Positions 10,701 to 22,036 of a stretch of DNA of 64,000 nt are shown piece by piece; positions within the stretch are counted from its first letter, which is position 1, and each line of letters opens with the position of its first letter. Where the stretch lies: assembly GCA_016801885.1 (NCBI GenBank), contig JAFBJY010000359.1, positions 124,001-188,000 of the forward strand. The letters are read 5' to 3'. The notes beneath the pieces are model-generated. The model saw only the letters and a list, made by a program, of their open reading frames with translations. It was not told the DNA's origin and did not search any database. A program made the position numbers and the translations under genes. The stretch comes from Toxotes chatareus. Its lineage: Eukaryota; Chordata; Actinopteri; Toxotidae.

Positions 10701-11479
10701 CAGTTGCCGCGCCGCCACACAGATGCCATTGCACCCAGCTTCACAGCCTTTATAATGTAGCTTCACCAAGTAGTTGGGAAGGTTGTAGAGCAGAAACCAA
10801 GCCGATGGTTTCAACTATTAAGGAGCAGTACACTTCAGAGTAAAAATAGGTCATTTCCTGTTACCAGCAGGGGACGCCACGAGTAAAGGCGGGAGTTTGA
10901 CATATGGAGGTGTTCAGGGCAGAGCCCTGATCATGCTCATGAAGTTTGAAGATGTTTGGATAAAGTATGTGGACGTGAGAGCCATTCAAAATGTCATGGC
11001 AAATTCACCAAACGCCACCAAACTTTGGCGGGCCACAGAGGCCACGCCCTTTAACTTAGAGAAAAGCCTTTGATAACTTTTTTGATCATCATGGTCTTGA
11101 GGTGAGGTCCACCAAATATGAAGTGGATCAGGTGAAATCCCTAGCACGAGTTCGTCCGCATACCAATGGTGTATTTAAGCCAAAATCGCCAACTTCCGAC
11201 CACAATGGCGGACTTCCTGTTGGGTTGAGGTCATGGTGTCAAGAGACTTTTTTGGTGTGTCTCGGTATGATCAACATGTGTACCAATTTTCATGCACCTA
11301 TGACAAACTAAGCCCAATGGGAGGGGGGTTTTGAAAATTTCAAGGGGCGCTGCGAGCCATTTGGCCCCCATTTACAACGACCACAAAATATCAAATTTTC
11401 ACCAGACCTGATGAGTGTGCAAAATTTCAGGCGTTTTAGAGCATGGGAAGGGGTTGAAAAAAATGCAGTTGTTTGGGAG

Positions 11480-11531
<52 letters not shown>

Positions 11532-11577
11532 CATTACAAAAACAATAGGGCCTTCGCACCACTCGGTGCTCGGGCCC
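7711..11577 (+). mobile_element. Repeat element with five tandem internal units
   Basis: The element opens with AAAGCTGCAAGCAGCGATGG...CCCTCGCACC and closes with GGGCCTTCGCACCACTCGGTGCTCGGGCCC-type sequence, whose GCACC-ACTC-GGTGC forms a terminal hairpin. Inside, units start at 7840, 8621, 9274, 10059 and 10846 and are about 650-790 bases long. Units 1, 3 and 4 are one type (ACAGGTTATT start, 'ctaggaccagccccaag' body). Units 2 and 5 are a second type (ATAGGTCATT start, 'gcacctatgacaaactaagc' body, AAT-rich end). No transposase is encoded. It is a non-autonomous element of a kind common in percomorph genomes, and I do not assign a superfamily. Confidence 0.7.
11481..11530. repeat. (AAT)n microsatellite
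   Basis: Uninterrupted AAT repeats close the last unit of the preceding element. A shorter AAT run ends unit 2 near 9250. Confidence 0.95.
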
Positions 11578-14500
11578 GGCAAGGTGGTAAGCGGCACCGT
11601 GCCAGCAACCAGGAGGAGGTTAGTTCTGGGAGGAGGACCCGGACTGGTGATGGGTGCATCTCTGGAGAGAAACATATTTAGGGAGTCCCTCAGATGACTG
11701 AGGGAAGCAACAAAAGAAGGAATACAAAAAAGAAAGTAGTTCAAAAATTTAGAACCTCCAGGCATATTATAAAGTTTTAGATTTCAGTTTAACTTTGATA
11801 ACAACTCACCTCCAAGAGTATTAAACAGCACATCGCTTGCTGATCCAAGCTTTTTTAATATATAAAGATATTTTCAATGTTAGATATTCCACTTAATTTA
11901 GAAGATTTACCTTGGAAGAGTATGACACAGTTGTCTCATCAAATATCTCCATCTACCGCCATGAAAAAGCAATCTGTAACTAAGAGGAAAAAGATGGAAA
12001 ATCATTTTTAAAATAATTAAAAGAAAAAATCAACCCAATTATTACAAAGGAGCAAAGGACCGGGGAAACTATTTATCCAGTACTACAAAGCACCCACGAT
12101 TAATTAGCTAACAATCCACATGAAACACCCCTCTTACGGCTCTCCATTAAACACAAGCTTTTAGCAGAGAAAAAAAGCAACACTAAAACAAAACACTAAA
12201 AAAATAATGCGTCAACTGACCCTGCATTACATAAAGATAATTTGCCCCACTGGAAACTGGTTAGCTAAGCTTCATTCACACACCCCATGTGGTTGGGGTA
12301 GCTAATTGCCAAAAAGCGGATTTGGCGCTGAGGATGGCGAGCTACATTAGCTTAGCTATCAGCATAGCTATTTAACAACTTTGACTGCCTGTTCGATCAA
12401 CTTGAAAAACTGGGAAGCACATATTTTGTGCTTATAAAATTTATTCGGCAATAATCCGGGTGAGCTGACTGTTAACTAAGTTGAGATACTAATTTACCAT
12501 AACTAGCCTTCTTAGTTGCTGCTCAGACACCTACTTCACCTCCAGACCTCAGCTGAACTGCGGTGGTTGAAACCATAAACTTCACTGCTGGTTTGATCCA
12601 GTTTGACCATCGAGGATATTACTGCGGTCAGGTGATTGGTCCTCGTAAAGTAGGAAATTAACACTTCCCCACCTGAAATTCGAGCACTAACGGCCATCAA
12701 CATTGCAGAGTACGGTAAGGGTGTTATTAAACTGGTTTAGAGCATTGGTTATGCTTATCACATCAATTTTTATGTAGACAAACTTCAGGCTGATTGTTTA
12801 TGCTTATAACATCTTTTCATCATCTGTAAAAGACTGTAACAGTAACAGGTCTATCGGTAAGCAACTTAACAGTAATATTAAAAAAATATAAAAGTTACTA
12901 TTAAGGTGGACTGATAGAACTGGATGCATTTTAATTCAACTATGTACTGTTTCCATATACTCACCTCTTGATCTACGAGACAGACCATGTCCCATTAGTG
13001 TTTCTACATTGACCTCAAATGACAACAGACTAAAACAATCTTCAGGACAAATACTTTATCCTTTTTAGAAAATACTGCCATTTTCTCAATAACATCAAAG
13101 AGGGGTTTTATTTGTGCAGTTTATCATTGAATTGGTAGAATATTTGGACAGATCCTGTTTGCACCAGTCATCCCAACGCTCAAACAGTTACAAATATTTA
13201 GAACTGATCGAGCAGCATTTGAAATCATTTAAGCAACTTTTCCCAGAAAACAATATTATACAAAAGAAACAGCATTGGTACTAGTGATATACAAACTGTT
13301 GTGTCACTCAAATGGCTTATCCTGAATGGAAACAAGTATACAAGTCATAAGTCATTGATAATCAGGTGAGTAACAATGACCAGGCGATCTACCAGTATTT
13401 GGGCTAATCAAAGATATCTGGTTGGTGAACGATAATTTATACTGCTTTGAATCTCAACTCTATGACACTTTGGGATTCAGCAAGGAATTTGCTTGCGTGT
13501 CAAATGAGACATCCTAATCTTGCACAAGCCACAGAGGTAGTTGATGCTGAAACTAGTTGATTTTACAACTTATTATGCAGTTACCTTTAAAGACCACCAG
13601 TATATTCCAATCAAGTACAACCTCCATGATGTTCTGGAATTGAGCTCTTAAAGCTTGATAATAAGGTCTCTTGGTGTTACCAGTGGGTCTGTAGACAATA
13701 TATCAATATATGTCAGTATTATTATGAAATTAATGGTGATATGACATAAATATCAATATTGAGGCATACAGTTAAGAATGTTTGTGATTTTTGACTTTGT
13801 CTATATCACTCAGCCATACTTGGTGTGTAAGAGCTGTTCATGTTTGCATGTGTACTGTTTCATGGATTGTTTGTAAAGTTTAGTGTGATATTTGAAAGAA
13901 ACATCACAACTGCAGAAATATTGTTCTTTGTTCAGTACTGTTTTTGCCATTTTTTAAAATTGTAAAACAAAAGCAAAAAATGCATTTTGTACATAGACAA
14001 CCCCTCCTGCTTGTTAATGAGACTGGTCATGTGTGTGACAGTAATTAAAATGTTAACCACAGGGCTGATGCTTGAAATTAGATGTTTTGATGTATAGATG
14101 TTTAGATGTGTAGCCACTCTGCTTTCAGTCATACAGGAGCCCAAGGAGGTCCTCTTAGACAAAATCCATGAGAGAGAGATCTCACATCGTCTTACAAGAA
14201 GAGCATGGCTGAGTGGAAAGCTTTGTGGCCAATAAAACCAGTGGTCAGACATGGTACGTGGGATAACACTTCCTCTCTCTCCCCAAAGAATTTTACAGTA
14301 CCATGTTCATTGCTAATGATTCTTGGTCTGAATTTGGCTAAGTTAGCAGTTGTAGTGTGCCCTAGTGTGTAGCCGATGCTTTTGAGTGTGCCTGTGCAAA
14401 CACATATTTTGTACGATGTATCGAGGAGCAGATTGCTCAGATGTTTGGACCTGACCTTAACTCACTCACATATTTGGCATGTTCTGCTGTGTTTTTTTCA

Positions 14501-14725
14501 TATTGCAGTTCCATAAATACTGTGAAAATGTAAAAATGAAGCTGTTTCCCTTTTATGCAGTCCTCTGGACTTTTTGCTGTTTAAGCCAAAAAGTTGGTTA
14601 AATGCAAGACTAGTTTTAATTTTTCTGTTTATAAAGTAGTTAATGTCTTGAATCCAGAAGGTTTTACTTTTGTGGAGCTTACAATAAGGTAAATACTTGA
14701 GATGATGACAGGATGTAGTCTGGTT
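11578..14725. other. Mostly unrecognised; weak exon candidates
   Basis: No protein family recognised. A stretch ending TACG|GTAAGG at 12714 looks like a first-exon donor. At 14129-14235 a good acceptor (CTCTGCTTTCAG) opens a plus-strand frame of 35 codons, rich in charged residues and ending at TAA. The two could belong to one gene, but no connecting exon was found. Confidence 0.3.
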
Positions 14726-15030
14726 TAAGAATAAGAATAAGAATAAGAAAATCCTTTATTAGTCCCTCAGTGGGGAAATTGCATTTTAACAACAGCAAGA
14801 TTACAGTCCAGTAAGTGAAAGTAAAATATAAGTAAGTAAGACCAATATGGCCAAAACAAGATACTAAACTAAGAAGAACAGCTGCTGTAAAAATAAAATA
14901 TACATACACACATAGATAAATAAATCAAATAAATATGGGCTGGAGGTTGTTGGTGACTTCCGTTTTACAATAAATATTGCACACTAATAATTGAGTTATT
15001 GCACATAGATATTGCACTTATAGTTGCATG
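14726..15030 (-). mobile_element. LINE 3' tail, reverse
   Basis: AAGAATAAGAATAAGAA followed by ATCCTTTATTAGTCCCTCAGTGGGGAAATT and 'attgcac' repeats is the reverse complement of the tail type at 7090-7380. Confidence 0.6.
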
Positions 15031-15540
15031 GAATTGGAATCAATGTGTGTGTTAACAATGGTCATTATAGAGTCAACAGTTTATTATGGCAAAAGAGCAC
15101 TGCATAATTTCGAGTCATGAATGCTAAATTCAAGTCATTTTGTCTCAAAATGCCAGCTTCTAATCTTATTTCAAGCAGGTGGTGGATTTAAATATAGAAC
15201 AGTGTAACAATTATAGAACTAAAATTTAGTTAAAATATACTTGAAACAAACAGGGTGACAAAAAAAGATGCTACACTTTTGAGAAAGAAAATACTATTTG
15301 AGCATCTGAAACATTATGAGACACAAAACACCACAATACTAGTCAAATATAGCTAAAATGAGTTTTCCCAGCTAATTTCAAGATCACTCTTATCTTGTAG
15401 GCTTAAATATAATGTCTTATTTCAAGAAATCTTACCAAGAGAATTTTCACTTGTTCCATTGGCAGATTTTTTGCTTATTACAAGCAAAAATATCTTGTAT
15501 TAAATTTTTGGCTGATTTTTGGGTGGCCTTTTTCCAGTGC
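15031..15540. other. No recognised feature
   Basis: AT-rich sequence with no supportable gene or repeat termini. Confidence 0.4.
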
Positions 15541-15835
15541 TCCCCTGCGGGTGTCAGCAGGAGAGAGGGCGGAGCAGCCGGCACCCTCCCTCTTGGGTGT
15601 AAGGGCAGAGGACAGAGCATGCCGGCCACCCTCCCTGCGGGTGTAAGGAGCAGAGGGCGTACTACGCTGCAGGTTGTACACCTCCCTCCCCTGCGGGTGT
15701 AAGGAGCAGAGGGACAGAGCAGCCACGGCACCCTCCCTCTTGCAGGTGTAAGGAGCAGAAGGGCCAGGCATGCACGGCACCCCTCCCTGCGAGGTGTAAG
15801 GAGCAGAGGGGCGTACTGCGCTGCAGGTTGTTACA
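15541..15835. repeat. GC-rich minisatellite
   Basis: About six units of roughly 48-55 bases with the core CTGCGGGTGTAAGGAGCAGAGGG and CACCCTCCCT. Units alternate between variants containing 'gacagagcagccacgg', 'gagcatgc' and 'gcgtactacgctgcagg', giving a longer period of about 150 bases. The open frames over it on both strands follow from its composition and are not called as genes. Confidence 0.85.
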
Positions 15836-15927
15836 AGGCAGATGGTGTGCCAGGGATGTAGAGCACACAGTTGCTGTGTCACAGTCTGTAAAGCTCAACC
15901 TCCTCCAAAGAGCTTTTCAGCCTGTCT

Positions 15928-17102
15928 TTAGTGGTGCAACCCAGTAACCACAAGGTCAGGGTTGGTGGTGGTGGGGACAGTGCTCCAGTTTGTGCAGGCA
16001 GTGCTGGTGGAGGTGGAGACTGGGGTGCAGGGATTGTCGATGGAGTCCTTGGGGTTGTGTCGGGTGGAGCTGGAGGTGGTGGTGTTTACACGCAGTGGTG
16101 GTGGTGTTTGGTAGAGGGTCAGGAGTTTTTCTTTAATTGCGGCTTCTTGGCCTTGGTCGCAGAGCTTTGTCATGCGCTTTCCTGTGGGAAGAGAATGAAA
16201 TGATTGAGCAAAATGGAAATAAGAATCGGTTTATGTTTTTCTGTGAAATTGTAGTGTAAAGTGTATCATACCGGGTTCTCCATGGGCAGAGATGAGGTGC
16301 TTGTCCAGACTCGCGTAGTCTTTCTGTGATCCACAGTCTTTGATGGGGCACCTCAGTCTCCCACCATATCTTAGATGTTTCTTACTAATGAAGAGACGCC
16401 TCTGTTTATCATCCTTCATGCCATGCCGGTCCCACAGATGGTGGGAAAGGGGACACAATGTCCTCCACACTCTGGGCACTTGGTCTTTGTCTAGGGTACA
16501 GAAAGGCGTGGCAATGTAAAATGTTTGAAATCTATATCAATGTCCACAAATGTTGATGAGCAACATTGATTTCCAGATATGTTTATTTACAGGAAGAGCA
16601 CGTCTACATCCAGGATAATGACCTTATACATCTACATGAAAGAATATGTCAGATATGTCTACATCCAGGATAATGACTATACTGTTCTCTCTATGTGTTT
16701 TGCTCTTGCGTGGACACAGATAAACAGTCAGTTAAACTCCTTATTCAAGAGCCAGGAACAATGAGCGCCTTGCTCGTTTATTATCTTCTTGCACATAAGT
16801 CAACATTCTGACTGCATTGAATTTGGTGTAAAACAAGAAAAGAAAGATACAAAAAAGTCTCAATAAACAGCCCTGAAAATATCAGAATAAACTTATCAAG
16901 ACATCAGCTGCTTAACATTCGCTCAACAGGTAATGCTTAGCACAGCAGGCTAGGAAACAAGGCAAACTGACAGGTAAATATACACTGCGTTCACACAAAC
17001 TACGGCATTAAACTACTACTTTAATACACAACACACACTCACAAAGATTGTTAACACATCTTATCAAACTTGTAAACAATACACAGAGACACTTACAACC
17101 AT
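15928..17102 (-). CDS. Small C2H2 zinc-finger gene, three exons, one frameshift
   Basis: A consistent minus-strand model can be read. Exon 1 (17102-17097) is ATG GTT followed by a GTAAGTG donor. Exon 2 (16490-16272) follows a CCCTAG acceptor and begins TKTKCPECGG. Exon 3 (16181-15928) follows TCTTCCCACAG and joins in phase. Exon 2 encodes two C2H2-like fingers, CPEC...HHLWDRH and CPIKDCG...LDKHLISAH, separated by a basic MKDDKQRRLF linker. Exon 3 gives a Thr/Pro-rich tail of about 80 residues. A one-base shift separates the CPEC half of finger 1 from its histidine half, so the copy is either slightly broken or misread. Similar short zinc-finger proteins occur in multicopy in fish. The target is unknown. 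Confidence 0.55.
16591..16676. repeat. 72-bp minisatellite, first cluster
   Basis: It contains the motifs GTCTACATCCAGGATAATGAC and TACATCTACATGAAAGAATATGTCAGATAT once, plus part of a second unit. The same unit is repeated at 17318-17515. Confidence 0.8.
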
Positions 17103-17182
17103 TGCTTTCTGAGAGATTAACAGCGTAAGATGCAGCCGTGAAACAACGTACACGATTTTCTCGTTCTTCGTTTCTATTTCCT

Positions 17183-17191
17183 ACTTCCGGT
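17183..17191 (-). promoter_or_regulatory. ETS-type promoter motif
   Basis: The minus strand reads ACCGGAAGT, an ETS/GABP core, about 80 bases before the ATG of the zinc-finger gene, with no TATA box nearby. This is the usual arrangement of TATA-less promoters. Confidence 0.45.
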
Positions 17192-17317
17192 TTTGCAGAT
17201 TTTCAAAATAAAGGCGCCGCTAATACATATAAGAATAGGAAAACTCTAATAAGCATTTCAATGTAATTTTGAGTGTCTATTAAACATATTAAACATATTA
17301 AACATATTCAGGGCAGA

Positions 17318-17515
17318 ACAATGACCTTATACATCTACATGAAAGAATATGTCAGATATGTCTACATCCAGGAAGACACGTCTACATCCAGGATAATGAC
17401 CTTATACATCTACATGAAAGAATATGTCAGATATGTCTACATCCAGGAAGAGCATGTCTACATCCAGGATAATGACCTTATACATCTACATGAAAGAATA
17501 TATCAGATATGTCTA
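17318..17515. repeat. 72-bp minisatellite, second cluster
   Basis: About three direct units of the ACATCCAGGA...GAAAGAATATGTCAGATATGTCT repeat. It is interrupted by the Gypsy element, and its continuation is at 37216-37260. Confidence 0.85.
17512..17515. repeat. Target site duplication TCTA, left
   Basis: TCTA precedes the LTR start (TGTGG) and recurs at 37216-37219 right after the 3' LTR end (..AACA). With one TCTA and the element removed, the flanks rejoin as a normal minisatellite unit. Confidence 0.8.
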
Positions 17516-18629
17516 TGTGGCCTTTTACAAAATGTGTGGTCACATTTTCTGTAATGTGTTTTATATATTTTTTATATAGTGTATACAAAATATTTTTTTT
17601 TTTTTATCCATGATTTACTTGTGTACCATTCTTGTGATGAAAACAGCTGAATGTGAGCTGTAACAGTTAATTTTGACTTCTTGGCAAGCCCTCTCTACAA
17701 CATAGTTGCTTATTAGTATCGCCAGTAGGAGGCGGTGTGGCGCTTCTTTACGGACCCTCTTTGTCAAGCGGACTCATGTCTTCCTCATTCGACAGAGCGA
17801 AGCTGCATAGAAAAAGGAGTACATGTCGCCTGTGTCATCCTTTTCTCCTGTTTTATACAGGTTTGTTAAGTTTCCTTCAACTTGTATAACTACACACATG
17901 AGTTATCAAACACCTAAAAAAAAAATGAATGTGAAATCGATTTTGTAGTACAGATATTGTTTCTTTTTAGTTTTCTTTTGTGTAGCCTAAGATGGCGCTG
18001 GTCATAACCGTTTTATTGAAATTAGCATAAATTACAAATATGGTCCTGATTTTGGCTCCACATTCCATTTCGAGAATAAAAGTGAGGATCTTAGTGGTCA
18101 TAGTTTATTTTGGTTACTGTGTTTTGATTGATAGATTGTTCTGATATATTCCTGATTTTGTTTAGCACCTTGAGCGGCTATTTTGCAAGTCTTGGCTCAT
18201 GCATTTTTTTTTTTAAATTGACATGCAGTTGTCATGACTGATAGTTTTTGGTTTTCTACTAAATATGCAGTATGGCGTACTAAATGTAAATACAGCTCAG
18301 CTTAAATGCTGAATAAGCACACATTAACCCAGTAGCAGACTGGTTGAACAGTATTTTTTTTTTATTATTGTAAGAAAGACTGGGATTTACTTTCAAGTAA
18401 AGGACTGTAACTAGATTAAGTATTTTGTTTACTTTTGATACTGTGAAATTTTGTATGGATTTAATCATAAGAAGAATATACGTCAGAAGTATATTTTGCA
18501 TGTTGGCAAATAAAATCCGACAAGCGCGAAGCTGCATAGAAAAGGAGTACATATAAGCCTGTGTCATCCTTTTCTCTGTTTTATCAGAACCTTATCTGCA
18601 TACACGTTCTCAACCTGGGACCTGTAACA
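17516..18629 (+). repeat. 5' LTR (copy A), 1114 bp
   Basis: It begins TGTGG and ends CCTGTAACA, and matches 35940-37215 along its length apart from an L2-tail insertion in the latter. It contains AATAAAATCCGACA-type poly(A) signal context near its 3' part. Small indels distinguish it from the 3' LTR. Confidence 0.8.
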
Positions 18630-21600
18630 GATTTGTGAGGGGCTCGTCCGGGATCGACGACACTTGTGGTTAGAGAGCGTCGTTGATCCAGTGATCCCTG
18701 AACCTGAGGACCAGAGTGCCGCACATCATCAGAGCAAAGGGGCTGCGAGAATCCAGGCGTCTGACTCCTGCCAGAAGCGAGGGAGTTCCAGGAGCCAAGG
18801 GCATCTGATGAGCGTTCACAATGGCAGACAACGAGAGGAAGAAGTTGGTTTGGGCTATCAAGAAGGGACTGTTTAGCCTTTCTGCCCGATGAGTTGTTCC
18901 AGCTTGCTACTGACATCCCACGGACATCTGACCAAGACCAGCTAAGTTGACTAAACATGATGAGGGAGGGTTGCATTGATTATGTGTGTTCATACATATA
19001 CAGTAGTACAGTTTGCTGGAGTTAGAAGATGAGGGAATGTCACAGCTACTTGTTTTAAAAGACATGATTGCTGAAATGGTTCATGACAGTAATGAGGGTG
19101 AATTTCACTCCCTGAAGTGGGGGCAGATGTCATTGCTTCTGATGCTAATGCTCCATCACCCTTACCACCTAGTGTTGCTGCTTTCTAACACAAACACCAT
19201 GGGTATGCACACTGAAGCTTCCACACCAGATCTGGCTTCACAAACTAATGCCTTGAATCACAGATAAGTAAGCTGATCTCAAGCTATGATGAGTTGTGTC
19301 AAAAAGTTAAACAGGGTCCCATTCCACTCACTGCCCATATGACTGAGACTCAGCCTGCTGACAATGACTGTAACCAGCCCCACAGTCCACATGTCCTACA
19401 GTCACCCTGCCTAAACACTGACCGACATTCCACCAGCACTATTGAAAGCATGATTGCTCTCAAAGACCTCCCCCTACAGAGGAAAGAATTTAAAATCCAC
19501 GGTGGACAAATTGGAACAATGCATCTGATATAAGTTACAGTAATATCAGTAAAACAAATTGATCAAGGATTGAAAGAAAAGCACACTGAGGGCGAGATCA
19601 CCAGGGCAGTGTTCCGCATCATAAAGCCTGGCAACTTCAAGGATATGCTCTCCAGCAAGGATGAAATGACAATAGAAGAGCTAAAGAGTTTCCCTACAAT
19701 CACACTTGGGAGAGAAGAGTAGCACTGAGCTGTTTCAGGAACTGATGAATGCTAAACAACATGAGCATGAAACACCACAGCAGTTTCTCTACAGAGTGAT
19801 GGGGCTCAAGCAAAGGTGATATTCACATCCAGGCAGACAGATTCAGACATAAAGTATGAACCCCGAACAGCACAGAATGTATTCCTTCCTTTGCACGGTC
19901 TATCAGGGCTTGAGTGAGAAGCATGACGATATCAAGCGAGAGTTGAAGCCCCTCCTCTCCGACCCCACAGTTACTGATGAGGCACTTCTGAGGCAAGTGG
20001 CGAAAACAACAAGTGAGGAAAGTGAAAGGAAGAGAGAGGCGGCTTGGGGAAATAGCACTCTCAAAAGTAACTCACGCTCAGAGTGGCGAGAGTCAACACT
20101 AGTGAGGTGGACAAAGAAAGGTGTAGCACTGACATTAATGCTAAAGATGAGCTAATCCATCAGCTTAGTGCTCAAGTACAGCCCTGACTCAGGCAGTAAG
20201 CTCCCTTCAGTCCAATGTTGCGGCTGCAACAAAAGCTAAATCAACATCTGAGCCTCAACCCCAGTGTACCTGCCAATGTTCCAATAAACAGAGCAAGCAG
20301 CTACGAAAGGAGAGACAATACCAGCTGCCCTAACTGCATCGCCAGTAACAGACCAACTGTAATCACTGTTTTGTTTGCGGGGAAGAGGGCACCGTGCTGT
20401 GGGATGCCTAAAAAAGCCAAGCCATCGGGAAAGCGCTTGCCCGGTCACGGCAGAGGGACAACCTGTGACCGACTGCAGCATCAGTCCACCCAAACACCAG
20501 CAAGCCAATACCAGCACATATTGACCACAATCTTGCTGCTCCTTCTCCATCACCAACTGATGTCAAGTCAACATCACAGCGGATAGCTAACAATAGGGAA
20601 GAAATGTTTAGTGAAGTGTAATCTGAGTGGATATGCTGTTACAGCTCTACTGGATTCTGGTGCCCAGGTCAGTATTATTGATGGTCCATGGAAACTGAAA
20701 TACTTACCTCAACAGGGCGTCGCGCCCTCTCCAGCGAGCTTCTTGGAGACAGAGAACTGGATCTCCTGCAGTTAATGGAGAGCCAATACCATAGGATGGA
20801 TGGGTCGAACTCACCTTTAACACCACCTGGCAATGACGATCCAAACCTGCGCCATCAGAGTACCCTTCCTGGTCAGTTGTGTGGCTCTTGTGAGGACCAA
20901 TCGAATGTTTCAATGTGATCCAGAGAGCTCATTCTGGGGCAAGAGGGGTTGAATTGAAGTTGTCACCGTTATTGCAAAATTGCTGAGAGAAGCCATGCAG
21001 ATTGAAAAGTAACAAAGCTGAGGCAATTGTGAACTTTGTACAGACCCCGAGAGCCCACCTCAGGACCATGCACCAGTGAGAGTTGGTCGACATGACATCA
21101 TCCTCCACCCAGGCCAAGTTTCCCACATCAAATGTAAAGGTGCCAGCTGATTTCACCCCATCTGTGGCATTGTTCGAGGTCAACCATCCAGACCCAAGAC
21201 TGGAGCAACTAGATGTTGGGGATGGCCTTGTTGATCCACCACACCAGGCAGCCTTATGTCGGAGAAATCAGTGTAACCACACCAAACACGACATTACACT
21301 ACACACACTACAATATTAGGTAGTATCCAGCCAATAGACAAGATAGTGGACACTGACCAGACAAACATTCAGGGTAACAACATTAACTTACCTGTTGTGG
21401 TCACAGAAAGGAAGACAAAGATCAGACAGACCAACTTCCCACAGCTGTTGGCACCCCTGTTGATGTAAGCCATTTGGAAATGATGAACAACAACGAAATA
21501 GTGAAAAAAAAAATGCTCTATGAGGGGAGTCAAATGCATTACAGCTCAGGATGATAATGACATTGGGTGTGTTTCCAAAGCCTCCAAATGAGCACTAACT

Positions 21601-22036
21601 CTGAAGGATGACATTCAGTACAAGCGGTCCACCCAGCAAATCCTAAGCCCCCTCTACAAAGAAGTCAAGGATTATATCCAGGACTTATTGGCTAGAAGTG
21701 GATAGTAAAATCAAAATCCCCATACTCTGCCCCAGTGGTCTGTGTTACTAAGAAGGGGCGGAAGCTTGAGGCTGTGCATTGATTACAGGCTCTTGAACCA
21801 AAAAGACAGTGCCAGACAGACATCCCTTGCCCCGTATTCAAGATCTCATTGGCTTTTCCGGGCGACACAGCTGGGTTCTCAATTTTGGATCAGGGAAAAG
21901 CCTATCATCAAGGAAGGCTTCATTGCAGAGGGTCACGACATATGACAGCGTTTATCACTTTCAAATGCATGGGAAGCATGTTGGCTGGCCGTGAGCAGTG
22001 CGCATTCCTTTGGCTGCTTTCAAATGCCAGCTGCGT
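18630..22036 (+). pseudogene. Gypsy gag-pol copy A, heavily frameshifted
   Basis: This is a near copy of 25700-29052. The gag start lies at 18821, gag C-terminal sequence around 19550-20130, the protease motif LLDSGAQVSIID near 20646-20681 and the RT N-terminal motifs (LCIDYRLLNQK) near 21773. It carries many one-base and short indels relative to copy B, often in homopolymers, so no long frame survives. The PBS is degraded (an extra A within the G run at 18636-18655). It ends at an internal deletion that joins RT sequence to L2 sequence. Confidence 0.8.

Noticed and set aside
11308..11765. Open frames rich in Tyr, Asn or Ile on both strands
   Set aside because: They are translations of the (AAT)n microsatellite.
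15412..15898. Overlapping open frames of 78-134 codons
   Set aside because: They run over the GC-rich minisatellite on both strands. Repeated units with few stops explain them.
16591..17515. CRISPR-like direct repeats
   Set aside because: The 72-bp units are contiguous, with no unique spacers, and the genome is clearly animal. It is a minisatellite.
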